In this document: piece after piece, positions 36,421 to 47,835 of the stretch | How positions within the stretch are numbered: position 1 is the first letter of the stretch | Layout of the letters: each line of letters opens with the position of its first letter | From: Oncomelania hupensis | Lineage: Eukaryota; Mollusca; Gastropoda; Littorinimorpha; Pomatiopsidae | Assembly: GCA_036898135.1 (NCBI GenBank) | Contig: CM072519.1 | Coordinates: 66,321,849 to 66,385,848 of the forward strand | Direction: 5' to 3' | DNA: 64,000 bases | The notes under the pieces: model-generated | Told to the model about the DNA's origin: nothing | The model's database searches: none | What the model saw: the letters and a program-made list of their open reading frames with translations, nothing else | Program-made: the position numbers and the translations under genes

Positions 36421-36860
36421 AGGGGGAGGCACGGAAACGCACACGCACACAAGAAGAAGAAGTAGAAGGAAAAGAAGAACAAGAACAAGAAGCAACATCA
36501 AATTAAACGCACGCGCAGAAGACAATAATTCTGGTTATTAATTTCTCGTCTAAAACCACTTCAGATGAAAACATGTTAAACGGAAAGATGAGAAAACAGA
36601 GGAGGGTGGGGGGGGGGGAGGAGTCAGCAGGCAAACCAAGTTTGGCGAACAGCAAACGACTTAAAAAACTGTCATCATTGTGCAATAATGAATTCATAAC
36701 GTTCAGGCCAGGGTCAGCCAGCATTGAATGTTCGGGGACAAAACCATCATTCACGGGCACCTTTCTTACAAAAAAACAGGGGAGCTAATGCATTTAAGAA
36801 TAGTGAGTGTGGTAGCTTTACATGTAGAGGTTAAAGCACGCCATCGGTAAATGAAAGAGC
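36421..36860. other. Unassigned spacer
   Basis: No gene is recognised. A poly-G run lies at 36608-36617. Confidence 0.4.
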
Positions 36861-36863
36861 GCT

Positions 36864-36866
<3 letters not shown>

Positions 36867-36950
<84 letters not shown>
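36867..36950. repeat. (GTT)n-(GAT)n microsatellite
   Basis: About 55 bp of GTT runs into about 27 bp of GAT. Confidence 0.97.
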
Positions 36951-36951
<1 letters not shown>

Positions 36952-37105
36952 TGATAACTTGTAAGGCGCCAAAAGTCCATGTGTCAAAGTCATGCTCAAT
37001 GCGCACAAATAGTCTTTCAGTTGAAGTTCGTCCAACACCCACCATTAGCGATATAGCAGAAGGGGAGATAACCGTGCCAGGGAAAAAGTGTGTGTAGGAC
37101 ATTAA

Positions 37106-38000
37106 AGGTAGAGTTGTCTCGCCTAAAGAGCTGGGACAGGAGTGTATTGACAGCATGTTGGATATCATCCTTATTAGTTGCTGACCTCCGTGGAATGAGG
37201 GAATGATAGCACAGATTTATCTCCCCTTCTCTGCTGCCCTCGGCTGGCATTTGTGGACGTGTGCCATAGATACAGATGGCCATTTGTGGATGTGTGCCAT
37301 AGATACAGATGGCCATTTGTGGATGTGTGCCATAGATACAGATGGCCATTTGTGGATGTGTGCCATAGATACAGATGGCCATTTGTGGATGTGTGCCATA
37401 GATACAGATGGCCATTTGTGGATGTGTGCCATAGATACAGATGGACATTTGTGGATGTGTGCCATAGATACAGATGGACATTTGTGGATGTGTGCCATAG
37501 ATACAGATGGCCATTTGTGGATGTGTGCCATAGATACAGATGGACATTTGTGGATGTGTGCCATAGATACAGATGGCCATTTGTGGATGTGTGCCATAGA
37601 TACAGATGGCCATTTGTGGATGTGTGCCATAGATACAGATGGCCATTTGTGGATGTGTGCCATAGATACAGATGGCCATTTGTGGATGTGTGCCATAGAT
37701 ACAGATGGACATTTGTGGATGTGTGCCATAGATACAGATGGCCATTTGTGGATGTGTGCCATAGATACAGATGGCCATTTGTGGATGTGTGCCATAGATA
37801 CAGATGGCCATTTGTGGATGTGTGCCATAGATACAGATGGACATTTGTGGATGTGTGCCATAGATACAGATGGACATTTGTGGATGTGTGCCATAGATAC
37901 AGATGGCCATTTGCCTGTGTTCTCAGCTCGTCAGCGTATCAGCAGGGCCTGCTGAATATCAAGGGACAAGTTTCCAAAGCATGAGAAGACGCCCGAATGA
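37106..38000. repeat. Dispersed repeat containing an expanded minisatellite
   Basis: Same family as 14218-14520. AGTTGTCTCGCCTAAAG starts it, and CTCAGCTCGTCAGCGTATCAG follows the array. Here the GTGCCATAGAT unit is amplified about 20 times. Confidence 0.82.
37247..37913. repeat. 33-bp minisatellite, about 20 units
   Basis: The unit is GTGCCATAGATACAGATGGC plus CATTTGTGGATGT, with GGCC and GGAC variants. Because 33 is divisible by three and the unit lacks stops, frames of 225-297 codons appear on both strands. They are artefacts. Confidence 0.97.
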
Positions 38001-38119
38001 AGTCTTTAGAGAAAAAAAAAACACACAAAAAAGCCACATCTTTATGCGAAAACAGTACCCACAATTTCACCGGTTGACCCCGAAAATGGCAATAAACCCA
38101 ACTTTTCTTCTAAAACATA

Positions 38120-38300
38120 AACATCCAAGCACACCGACTCAACCAAAGCTTTTTAGTTTTGAGGTTAGGCCAGCAGGCTAGCTATAAATAGCTTCGCCGA
38201 TGCTTTCCTTCTTTCCATTTTACTGGAAGGGAGGGTGCAGGCAGGCTATAAATAGCCCGCAGCCAGCAAAATGTGGAGGCACTAAACAGTGCTGCTCACA
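38120..38300 (+). repeat. Dispersed repeat with paired TATAAATA palindromes
   Basis: GCTATAAATAGC-type motifs occur twice (about 38180 and about 38248), within CACTAAACAGTGCTGCTCAC and GACTCAACCAAAGC contexts. An inverted copy lies at 47280-47490. Confidence 0.78.
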
Positions 38301-38379
38301 TAGGCATTGAGCTGGTGTGCAATGGAAGATGGGATAGTGTATCTAAATCAACGCTGAATCACCAGAGCAATCACACGGC

Positions 38380-38480
38380 TATGGTGAAAGGTTAACCGTG
38401 GGATTGGAACTTGGTTCACCGGTGTGCAAGGCGAAAGAACTTTCCACCACTCAACTTCGGCGGTGACAATACGCCAGCGA
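38380..38480 (-). repeat. tRNA-like SINE fragment
   Basis: GTGGGATTGGAACTTGGTTC and GTGTGCAAGGCGAAAGAAC parallel the tRNA-like sequence at 44860-44935. Confidence 0.55.
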
Positions 38481-38780
38481 TGCTGTTTTGAATGGAAAAA
38501 AAGCTATTAGTTCTTGGATGGGTGAGTGATGGTACGCGCAAAGCCACGAACATTATGAGTGAGTTTGCACGTCTTTGTAACTAGGGAAGATAAAATACTG
38601 CGAGCTACCGATGTAGGTATTCCATTACCCGAACTAACGAACGCAAAAATAGCTTACTCTTCAATTTATTACGAAAACAATTAAAACATAAGTATTTCGT
38701 AGACTAATAAATTCTAGTGGGTTTTTTCTTCTTCAAAACAGGTATTTAGCTGTGCAAGTGAAAGTCAACTTTATCCCAGT
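38481..38780. other. Unassigned spacer
   Basis: No gene is recognised. Confidence 0.4.
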
Positions 38781-38794
38781 TGGGAACAACATTT

Positions 38795-38815
38795 CATCAT
38801 CATCATCATCATCAT

Positions 38816-38874
<59 letters not shown>

Positions 38875-38875
38875 G
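38795..38875. repeat. (CAT)n microsatellite
   Basis: Nearly pure CAT repeats with one TAA interruption. Confidence 0.97.
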
Positions 38876-38999
38876 AGGTAATACACATTGCTGCGATCGG
38901 TAGAAAGTATCGCCAAAACTCCCGCTAGCAGCAGGTGAAAGTATTCCCTCCATACTTTGGGCTCGCTGCTAGCCGCGGATGCGAACCGCAGTACTGTTT

Positions 39000-39290
39000 A
39001 AAAGTGATGGAAAGAGCGGAATATTGCTACAAGGGTTCAGGTAAGGGTTAGTTGTAGATCTATCCCTAGCCCTTGCCCTAACCATTTTCTCTACAGATAT
39101 GCTCTTTTTCGTCTCAAAAACCCATTTGCCTTCTTGGATTCTTAAATTGTATGAAACCAAGTGAGGACACTGTCGGGCGTCAATAAACGGTTCGAAAAGA
39201 TTCTCAAACGGTTCTTAAACGACAGTTGACCTAGAAACAAATACAGCGTGACCTAATTCGTCGCCTAGAGGAGACGAAACTTACATTTCC
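39000..39290. repeat. Palindromic element with telomere-like arms, copy 2
   Basis: GGTAAGGGTTAGTTG pairs with CTAGCCCTTGCCCTAACC (39045-39085). About 150 bp further on, GACCTAATTCGTCGCCTAGA and GGAGACGAA match the second palindrome of the copy at 16775-16960, in reversed order. The copy is rearranged or only partly homologous. Confidence 0.65.
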
Positions 39291-39439
39291 GTTTCTAGTC
39301 TTTACCGCCACTGTAACTCTGCAGGCTGCTAACCTCGCCAAAGTATCCCTTCAAGGGACAAGGGACAAGGAACATACTTTGGCCTTCTGCGCAGCGTGTG
39401 CCTGGAGTATACTTTCTTTCGATCGTAGCTATGTGCAAT

Positions 39440-39466
39440 GGGTGCATCATCATGATCATCATCATT

Positions 39467-39540
<74 letters not shown>

Positions 39541-39670
39541 TATCATTATCTTCTTCTTCTTCTTCTTCTTCTTCTTCTTCTTCTTCTTCTTCTCCTTCTT
39601 CTTCTTCTTCTTCTTCTTCTTCTTCTTCTTCTTCTTCTTCTTCTTCTTCTTCTTCTTCTTCTTCTTCTTT
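39440..39670. repeat. (CAT)n-(CTT)n compound microsatellite
   Basis: About 95 bp of CAT is followed by about 120 bp of CTT. Frames of 80-165 codons on both strands are homopolymeric artefacts. Confidence 0.98.
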
Positions 39671-40155
39671 ATCTTTATGCAAAACAGACAACGACAACTG
39701 CTCCTGAAAATAGCTTTATTTTTCTCACCACCACCATCTGCGGAAGTTGCCGAGAGCGTAACGGCATCAATTACGCCTCACCTCCGCACATCAACGCACG
39801 CAATGATGAAAACAAACGAGTCGTTGCAAGATGGCCCCCTCGTTTTCACTTCTGGTTCTATAGTCTGAACTAACTATCTCTTTTTATCAACCAGTGTCGA
39901 GTCAGAATGAATAGCTCTGCGCTTCACACACCCCACCACTACCTCCCATGCTTCCACTCCTCTTTGTTTTCTTTCTATATTACCACATCGCGAGTAGGAA
40001 GTAAAAACGAAAAGAGGGGAAAGAGATAGAGATAGCTCGAGTCGTTCGTAGAAACAGTGAGGACAGAGAGAGGGAGTTAGACGTCTCTGGAAAACGTGAG
40101 AGGAGATACACAGATCGTCTTTTCTGAAAACAGCAAGGAAAAAGCTAGGAATAGT
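39671..40155. other. Unassigned spacer
   Basis: No gene is recognised. Confidence 0.4.
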
Positions 40156-40159
40156 CGTT

Positions 40160-40280
<121 letters not shown>

Positions 40281-40284
40281 AGTT

Positions 40285-40915
40285 CAACCTGGACAAACTG
40301 CAAGATCCGGATGTGGCAGAAATATTCCAAGCCACAATTGGAGGTACATTTGCACCACTGCTCATTTTGGGAGCTGGTGAAGAACATGTGCACCATCTTC
40401 AAAACAGCAGTAACAGATGCCGCCGCTGAGATACTTGCCAAGCACCGCCCAAAGAAGAAACCGTGGATCACACCTGAGAGAGAAGGAAAGGAAAAAGAAC
40501 ACCTCACAGGGAGCTGAAACCTACCGAAAATTCATTTGACATCCTAAAAGGCATGTGCACAGCAAAGAAGAACTGGACAGAAGATTAATGCACATCACGA
40601 TCACACAAGCCATTGGACAACATGATGACTTGCTCACAGTGGTGAAAAAAAAAAGAAACTCTGATGGTATGGCCACGTCGCCAGAGCTTCAGACCTTGCA
40701 AATATCATCCTGCAAGGCACGGTGCAAGGAGGCAGAAGAAGAAGGAGACCGAAAAAGATGTGAGAAGACAACATTCGAGAATGGGCTGGCTTGACACTGA
40801 GCGAAGCCATGAGGGTTGCTGAGGCCAGAGAAAGACGGCTTACGCTGGTTAAAACATCATCTGTGGCGCCCCAACGACTTTCCAGTTACGAGATAGGATA
40901 GGATAAGATAGGAGT
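40285..40915 (+). mobile_element. RTE-like LINE with internal deletion
   Basis: The upstream ORF2 part (NLDKLQDPDVAEIFQATIGG, then TAVTDAAAEILAKHRPKKKP, with frame changes) is joined near 40590 directly to the C-terminal part (ITQAIGQHDDLLTVV). This skips the whole RT core. It ends in the family's GGATA tail (about 40893-40914). Confidence 0.85.
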
Positions 40916-41300
40916 AGAAAGCTAGATAGATCTCTTTACAGAAAGCGAGATGCAGAGACAGAGAGACAGACAAAGAGAGATGGACGAGGAAAGAGAGTTT
41001 TTTTTTTTCTAGAAAGAGTGAGAAGAAAGATAGATCGAGCCTGTTTTAAACTTTAGAAAAAAATTTAGTCAAATGTTATACGTCTCTGAAGAAAGACTAG
41101 TTTCCTGCCGTCAAATTTTACTCTTTGTTCATTGTTGTGAAAATTTTAGGAGAGCGATAGATCGTCGTTTCTAGAAGAAAGAAAACAAAAATGAGGAGAA
41201 TCTTTGAAAACATCGTGGCAATAGAAGTAGCAGTGTAGAAGTGAGTGTGTCGATGTGTCGGCTGGTTGGCAAGACAGAATGAACACTTTACCTACGTTCT
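40916..41300. other. Unassigned spacer
   Basis: A-rich; no gene is recognised. Confidence 0.4.
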
Positions 41301-41304
41301 GTTA

Positions 41305-41505
41305 CTGATTGAGAAAGAAGAAGAAAAAGAAGAAGAAGAACAAGAAGAAGAAGAAGAAGAAGAAGAAGAAAGAAAGAAAGACAGAAAGACAGAAAGAAAG
41401 ACAGAAAGAAAGAAGAAGAATCGGCAGGGACCGACTAAGAGGAAGAAGAAGAAGAAGAAGAAGAAGAAGAAGAAGAAGAAGAAGAAGAAGAAGAAGAAGA
41501 AGAAA

Positions 41506-41589
<84 letters not shown>

Positions 41590-41850
41590 GAAGAAGAATC
41601 GGCAGGGACCGACTAAGAAGAAGAAAAAGAAGAAGAAGAAGAAGAAGCAGTAGGAAGGGGGACCGAGGAATGTAATAATAACGGATATAACAACTGTAAA
41701 CAAAAATGTAAAAACTGTTTAAAAAAAAAAAAGAAAGAAGAAGAATCGGCAGGGATCGACTAAGAAGAAGAAGAAAAAGAAGAAGAAGCAGAAGGAAGGA
41801 GGACCGAGGAACGTAATAATAGCGGCTATAACAACTGTATATCAACTATT
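41305..41850. repeat. (GAA)n/(GAAA)n mosaic with a repeated module
   Basis: The short module AATCGGCAGGGACCGACTAA occurs at about 41418, 41596 and 41743, each time embedded in GAA repeats. A longer segment, GGACCGAGGAANGTAATAAT with CTGTA, occurs at 41659 and 41801. Long frames on both strands are artefacts. Confidence 0.93.
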
Positions 41851-42105
41851 CTGAATGCCCTATTCTGTACGCTTTAGGCAACACATACCGTCCTTTCCTA
41901 ACTCGCAAGCTGAAAGCACTCGCTAAAATATGAAAATTGCAATTTGCACATCTGTTGGATGGCATTTGCAACTGTCTGCTGGGAAGGGAGCGGGATGACG
42001 GATTTTAATAAAGTTCCGGCGCAATGAAGTTACTGACTTAATGTGGGACTGTTGACGGAGGAGTGCATGGCTTTTGGCAAGTAGGTGGAAAGGGAAGGAC
42101 GAATG
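41851..42105. other. Unassigned spacer
   Basis: Nothing recognised. Confidence 0.4.
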
Positions 42106-42109
42106 GGGG

Positions 42110-42296
42110 TGTGGGAGAGAGAAAGAAAAAGAGCGCGCGAGAGAGAGAGAGAGCGAGAGAAAGAAAGAGAGAGCAAGAGAGATAGAGAGACAGCGAGAGA
42201 GAGAGAGTGAGAGAGAGAAAGAAAGAAAGAGAGAGCGAGAGAGAGAAAGAGAGAGCGAGAGAGAGAGAGAGTGAGAAAGAAAGAAAGAGAGAGCGA

Positions 42297-42381
<85 letters not shown>
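42110..42381. repeat. (GA)n microsatellite complex
   Basis: GAGAGC/GAAAGAAA variants, then about 80 bp of pure GA. Confidence 0.97.
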
Positions 42382-42385
<4 letters not shown>

Positions 42386-42605
42386 CAAGATGTTATAACG
42401 CGCTTTTTCTTCAGTGGAACTCAAAGCGGGGCGATCTGAAGAGATGGCTAGTACAAAAGTCGGAATACAAATACATTTGAACTGTTTGAGAATTTAGATT
42501 GGCTGCGTCCAACACCATCACTGAAGGGAGGGAGGAAACCGGAGTACCCAGAGAAATACCTCAGTGTCCTGAAAAGTCTCGCACTTAAGTCACGTAAGTT
42601 CCTCC
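42382..42605 (+). repeat. SINE-like repeat
   Basis: The first half matches 18411-18500 (ACGCGCTTTTTCTTCAGTGG). The second half, AGATTGGCTGCGTCCAACAC and GAGGGAGGAAACCGGAGTAC, matches 26073-26140 and 31285-31345. It therefore links two otherwise separate repeat pieces. Confidence 0.75.
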
Positions 42606-42609
42606 CACT

Positions 42610-43572
42610 CGGAGACAGAGAGAAAGAGAGAAAGAGAGACAGAGACAGAGAGACAGACAGGGACAGACAGACAGGGACAGAGACAGAGAGACAAACAGGG
42701 ACAGAAACAGAGAGACAGACAGACATGGACAGAGAGACAGACAGACAGTGATAGAAACAGAGAGACAAAGACAGGGACAGAAACAGAGAAAAAGATAGAC
42801 AGGGACAGGGAGACAGAGAGATAGGGACAGAAACAGAGAGACAGACAGACAGGGACAGAGACATAGAGACAGACAGACAAGGGACAAAGACAGAGAGACA
42901 GACATGGACAGAGACAGAAAGACATACATGGACAGAGACAGAAAGACAGACAGACAGGGACAGAGACAGAGAGACAGACAGACAGGGACAGAGACAGAGA
43001 GACAGACAGACAGGGACAGAGACAGAGAGACAGACATGGACAGAGACAGAAAGACATACATGGACAGAGACAGAAAGACAGACAGACAGGGACAGAGACA
43101 GAGAGACAGACAGACAGGGACAGAGACAGAGAGACAGACAGACAGGGACAGAGACATAGAGACAGACATGGACAGAGACAGAAAGACATACATGGACAGA
43201 GACAGAAAGACAGACATGGACAGACAGACAGACAGGGACAGAAACAGAGAGACAGAGACAGGGACAGAAACAGAGAGAAAGATAGACAGACAGGGACAGA
43301 GAGACAGACAGATAGGGACAGAAACAGAGAGGCAGACAGACAGGGACAGAGACATAGAGACAGACAGACAGGGACAAATGCAGACAGACAGGGACAGAGA
43401 CAGAGAGACAGACAGACATGGGCAGAGACAGAGAGACAGACATGGACAGAGACAGAAAGACATTCATGGACAGAGACAGACAGGGACAGACAGACAGACA
43501 GACAGACAGGGACAGACAGACAGACAGACAGGGACAGACAGACAGACAGGGACAGAGACAGAGGCAGAGAAT
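42610..43572. repeat. GACA-rich higher-order array, about 960 bp
   Basis: GACAGA words are organised into longer repeating phrases such as GACAGACAGGGACAGAGACA, with ACATGGACAGAG variants. Some phrases recur over about 120 bp (42905-43025 resembles 43030-43150). Frames of 200-340 codons are artefacts. Confidence 0.95.
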
Positions 43573-44099
43573 GGATGATATTTTTTCAGTCGATCGTCTC
43601 TTTTGAAATTTCCATAGAAATGTGTCAACAGAAATGCAGGGAGCCAGATAGGTCGAGAAGCGAGTGTGTAAGCACTTTCACATTCATTCACACATTATCC
43701 TCCCGTCTTTCCCGCTGTTCCGACATGACCTGTTCTTCAAAGTTAAAAAGAACAGCAACACAAAACACAATCTCAATCTATGTAAGCCTATATATATACT
43801 ATGTCATCGACGCCTTCCCGGCTTTTACCTCTTCTCCCGAAGACATCTTGGACCCTACTTTCAAAAACCCGCATCTTTCAAAACATAGCTTTTCTGTGTA
43901 TTCCTTTTCTCCCCACACCTACCTACCCACACATACCTACAAACGTTGTGGAATCGTTTTCCTCCACAGTATTACGAAGAAGAAGAAGATGGACCTCTAC
44001 CACCACCACCTCCATCACTACATCCATCATCTCTTCCCTGCATCCATTTATCCAGGTGCCACCTACATTTCCCAGCCTCTCTCTCTCCTCTCCCCTTTT

Positions 44100-44100
<1 letters not shown>
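43573..44100. other. Unassigned spacer
   Basis: No gene is recognised. Confidence 0.4.

Positions 44101-44102
<2 letters not shown>

Positions 44103-44179
<77 letters not shown>
44103..44179. repeat. (CT)n microsatellite
   Basis: Pure CT run. Confidence 0.97.
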
Positions 44180-44183
<4 letters not shown>

Positions 44184-44810
44184 TGGGTTTCATTTTCCAG
44201 AGCTGCTGCGGCAGTTGACGGTAATTGTCCGCTGTCCGAAGTTGACAGACTGCACAGTCTTCATTTAGCCCGGTCTTGCCTTCCTTCCATCTTGACCCAG
44301 CGAGGCCACGTGGCACCCAGGGGCCATTATTTTATTGTCAAGCTTAATCATTTCTGCTGCCTTATCTGCCCGTGATCGATGCGCGCTGCTTCAGCTTCTC
44401 ATACAAATTAGAGAACGATCCGCCATGGCCCGAAAGTCAATACGTCAGCGGCTGCGCACTGTTCTGGAAAATCGGGCTTGTGTTTCACAATTATGGCAAG
44501 AACTTTTCGTGCTTGAAATTTTAATTGTAGCTACAAATTCTACTCGTTTCGATCGCATTTAGAAAGACTTTTGTTTGTTCGGTTTGTTTGTTGTTGTTTT
44601 TTATATGAGCTTGCGATATGTTTTTCACCTTCGGGTTTTTGCATAACACTAAAATGTTTACTTGTTTCTTTTGCTTTTACAAAACAACTTTTGGTTTTAA
44701 TTTTTTTTTAAATGCGATACACTTGTCCCGTCTAAAATTGTAATTTAAAACAGTTGAAGGGTCTATCCATTTTAGACAGTTACGAAGTCTTTTGTTTGAT
44801 TATTTAATTT
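44180..44810. other. Unassigned spacer
   Basis: No gene is recognised. Confidence 0.4.
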
Positions 44811-44811
44811 T

Positions 44812-44940
44812 TTTTTCTGTAGCGCGGGCAGTGAAAAATGGCCACTTCGATCTTGGGCAACCACGGGATTGGAACCTAGATCATCAGTGTGCCAGGCCAA
44901 CGCTCTTACCACTGAGCTACACTGTACGGCGGTGGGGACT
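44812..44940 (-). repeat. tRNA-like SINE fragment
   Basis: The minus strand reads TAGCTCAGTGGTAAGAGCGT (box A-like), then TCTAGGTTCCAATCCCGTGG (box B-like), about 35 nt apart, with a GCGCTACAG end. The T-arm deviates from a functional tRNA, and a GCCCGCGCTACAG tail follows, so a SINE is more likely than a tRNA gene. Confidence 0.65.
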
Positions 44941-45385
44941 ACGATAATGCGAACAGCAGAGAACTGTCCTAAATTATTCACCAAGACCAATTTTGATATG
45001 CCCGTCACCACTCCCCCCCCCCCTTTGCCCCCCAGCCGGCCGCCTATCCCTCTCCCCCCTCTTTATCATGTCTCCTCTTCCCTCCTTCCTCTCCAGCAGG
45101 AAAAAGCAAATTTAAAAGACAAGACGGATTTAAAATAATAGTAGGGAACCGTACCGCGGCGAACGGGTGTCGTCGCCTGCACTTTATCATTCTTGATCAC
45201 TGCACCAAATCGACGTCAGAAATGCCGCTTGCGTCACCGCGATCATAATGATGCATGCAACCTGCACTTTGCAGGAAAGGAAGGAAGAAGATTTGAGTAT
45301 CAGAGATTACGGAGAGGTTCGCGTGTAGGGCTCTGAGTGTGTGTCCTTCACAAAAATACGGTCCAGCATCGTTTGCTTGACACTC
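44941..45385. other. Unassigned spacer
   Basis: A poly-C run at 45015-45024; no gene is recognised. Confidence 0.4.
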
Positions 45386-45389
45386 CGTA

Positions 45390-45545
45390 AGGGTGCCGGG
45401 GATTTCTTTATAAATAGTATTAACACTTTCCGAAAATTGAGTGATTTAAATCCCACTGCCGCAGTCTTTCTCATTCCTACTCTGCTTTATCAATCTATTA
45501 TTATGTATTTTAATTATCAAGCGCAACCACTTATAACTAGATTTT
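45390..45545 (+). mobile_element. TATAAATA retroelement, copy 3 (fragment)
   Basis: GGTGCCGGGGATTTCTTTAT followed by AAATAGTATTAACACTTTCC and the TTTCTCATTCCTACTCTG block match copies at 4188, 11700 and 57385. The distal part is missing. Confidence 0.72.
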
Positions 45546-45700
45546 AAACTGCACCTCACAGGTTGCACAAAAGCGCACCAAGCATATAATTATATAGTCG
45601 TTAGTCGTTATTATTTTCTATGTTTGGACAATCACCATAAAACATAAGGTCGTTGTTTGTTGTTTTTTTTCTTTTTTTTATAGAGAATAAAATTTGGTAA

Positions 45701-45843
45701 TCAATAGGACGGGCATGGGCTAATGACAGGACAATAGGACGGGCATGGGCTAATGACAGGACAATAGGACGGGCATGGGCTAATGACAGGACAATAGGAC
45801 GGGCATTGGCTAATGACAGGACAATAGGACGGGCATTGGCTGA
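45701..45843. repeat. 30-bp minisatellite, about 5 units
   Basis: The unit is ACAATAGGACGGGCATGGGC plus TAATGACAGG. The last two units share a G-to-T change, so they expanded together. Confidence 0.95.
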
Positions 45844-46970
45844 TTTGGTTATTTTCTAGTAGGCCTACATATATTTTGAATTCAAGTGATAATAAGAATT
45901 AACCGGTATTTGCTCAATTGACCATTTGCGGATAAAGGAATTATTAGTGAACTGTTTCTCGAAGTATATAAATAATGCATTACCCGCAATTTTGTTAGTG
46001 ACAATTGAAGCAACAGCAGCAACTTAGCTTAGTCTGCAGTTTATTTATGTTGGAGCGTAAATATAAAATGAGCCATTATAGATAGGCTGCCAGGTAAGCA
46101 GAGAAGAGTAGCTTGTAATTTTCTTATGGCTCAAGTCACACTGACCGGTATGCACATATTATGCTGATCTAGTTTATATTTCATGCATTGTTTAATATTG
46201 AGAAAACATCGATTCACGATTCGCGTATTTTTCAATTCGATTTATGATTTCCATAATGATTTTCTTGATTTTCATATTTTCAATATTATGTATTCTTGTG
46301 ATGTTAGTTAGATATTTATCTCATCGACAAGGGCATATTGACGCCATTTTGAATTACGGATTCATAGATTGTTATAAATGATTAATTAAGGATAAATCGG
46401 TTCTTTTATGAACACATATTATTCTTTTTGATGCACTAGTATTACTATTGTTATCCAATTTTATAAACTGATGAAATATTTTGGAAACGTTTTGAAAGTA
46501 TGACCTTGAACTTCATACTCGGTTCGAGTCTCTTTGTGAAATTATTGTGTGGACAATTAAGTTGGAATTTCGTAATTCACTTGTAAATAAATCATCGTCC
46601 ATAATTCATTCTGTTTTTAGAAATTAATAATTATATCTACAGATTGGCTAAAGATTTCATAATCTTGATGCGGAATAGTATTTTGATTTTGCGAATGTTT
46701 TGGATCGACCCTTATCATTTATATTTAAATAATTTCACTTCCGTTTTGTACTTTATATTTTCTTTGGATTCTGAATAATTTCCGTTGTCTCACGTTTCTG
46801 ACAAACTTTATTTTACAGTAGTTTTATTATCTTACCATTCTAGGAATGTATTAGTTCTTTTTGTTTCTTTACAGGGTTCACTTTATAAAAATGTCAAACT
46901 GCTTGATAAAGTTAATGTAGAAGTTGATGATGAAGATGATGATGAGGATGATGTTGGTGAAAAAATAAAT
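45844..46970. other. Unassigned AT-rich spacer
   Basis: No gene is recognised. A short GATGATGAAGATGATG patch lies at about 46926. Confidence 0.4.
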
Positions 46971-46976
46971 GACTAA

Positions 46977-47150
46977 CACAATATTACATAATAAATACTA
47001 TTTTTAAAGCTAACAGAATTTCGTTGGAAATTAAAATAAATCCGCTAAAATTTGGCACTTTCGAAAGGAAACAAAGGGATCAAGAAATAAACGTGACAGA
47101 TTTTCGACTTGGACTATACGACTCCTTACCGAGGCACTCGCACCCCCCCC
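46977..47150. repeat. Diverged direct repeat, copy 1
   Basis: ATATTACATAATAAATACTA through TTTTCGACTTGGACTATACG aligns with 47662-47820. Confidence 0.7.
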
Positions 47151-47279
47151 CCCACCCCCCGCCCGTTCCTGACTCTCGTCCCAAAGCTACAATGTAAACT
47201 GACCACCAAACTGCTCCATAATTGGAGTTTACATTCACCGACCCAAAGATTACACAAAAGACCCAAAGGATAACGCATT

Positions 47280-47490
47280 TCAGCGTCACGCACACCAGCT
47301 CAATGCCCATGTGAGCAGCACTGTTTAGTGCCTCCACATTTTGCTGGCTGCGGGCTATTTATAGCTTGCCTGCACCCTCCCTTCCAGTGAAAGGAAAGGA
47401 AAGGAAGCATCGGCGAAGCTATTTATAGCTAGCCTGGCTGACCTAACCTCAAAACTAAAAAGCTTTGGTTGAGTCGGTGTGCACCTATCT
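47280..47490 (-). repeat. Dispersed repeat with TATAAATA palindromes, inverted copy
   Basis: Reverse-complement match to 38120-38300, including GCTATTTATAGCT twice and GCTTTGGTTGAGTCGGTGTG. It sits between the direct repeats at 46977-47150 and 47650-47835. Confidence 0.8.
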
Positions 47491-47649
47491 TTTTCACACT
47501 CACAGTGTGTGCTGTTTTCAAATAAGGCCGTTATCTTCCTAAAAGTTATTTGTTTTGTTTTAAGAAATATGCTACATGGCAATAAGAAATACTACAAATG
47601 ATAGCAATAACAAATGTACAAAATAACGTACAAATTGTGAAAAACATAA

Positions 47650-47835
47650 CTGAAAAAACATGATATTACATAATGAAAACTATTTTTAAAGTACACAGAA
47701 CTTTGTTGCAAATCAAAATAAATGCTCCAAAATTCGACACTGGATAAGAGGATTAAAAGTTGATAAAGAAAAAATATTTGCTAGATTTTCCGACTTGGAC
47801 CATATGACTTCCTACCAAGGCAATCGCATCACTTT
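47650..47835. repeat. Diverged direct repeat, copy 2
   Basis: ATATTACATAATGAAAACTA through TTTCCGACTTGGACCATATG matches 46977-47150 with scattered substitutions. Confidence 0.7.

Noticed and set aside
37017..37984. Reading frames of 225-297 codons on both strands
   Set aside because: Artefacts of the 33-bp minisatellite; the same DNA is open in several frames at once.
42448..43578. Long Leu/Ser/Cys/Val-rich minus-strand and DRDRE-type plus-strand frames
   Set aside because: Low-complexity translation of the GACA array.
44812..44940. Possible tRNA gene on the minus strand
   Set aside because: Box A-like and box B-like strings exist, but the T-arm is degenerate (GGTTCCAATCCC) and a SINE-type GCGCTACAG tail adjoins.
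46785..46976. 63-codon frame ending in an acidic run
   Set aside because: Short, no domain, and the acidic tail comes from a GATGAAGAT repeat.
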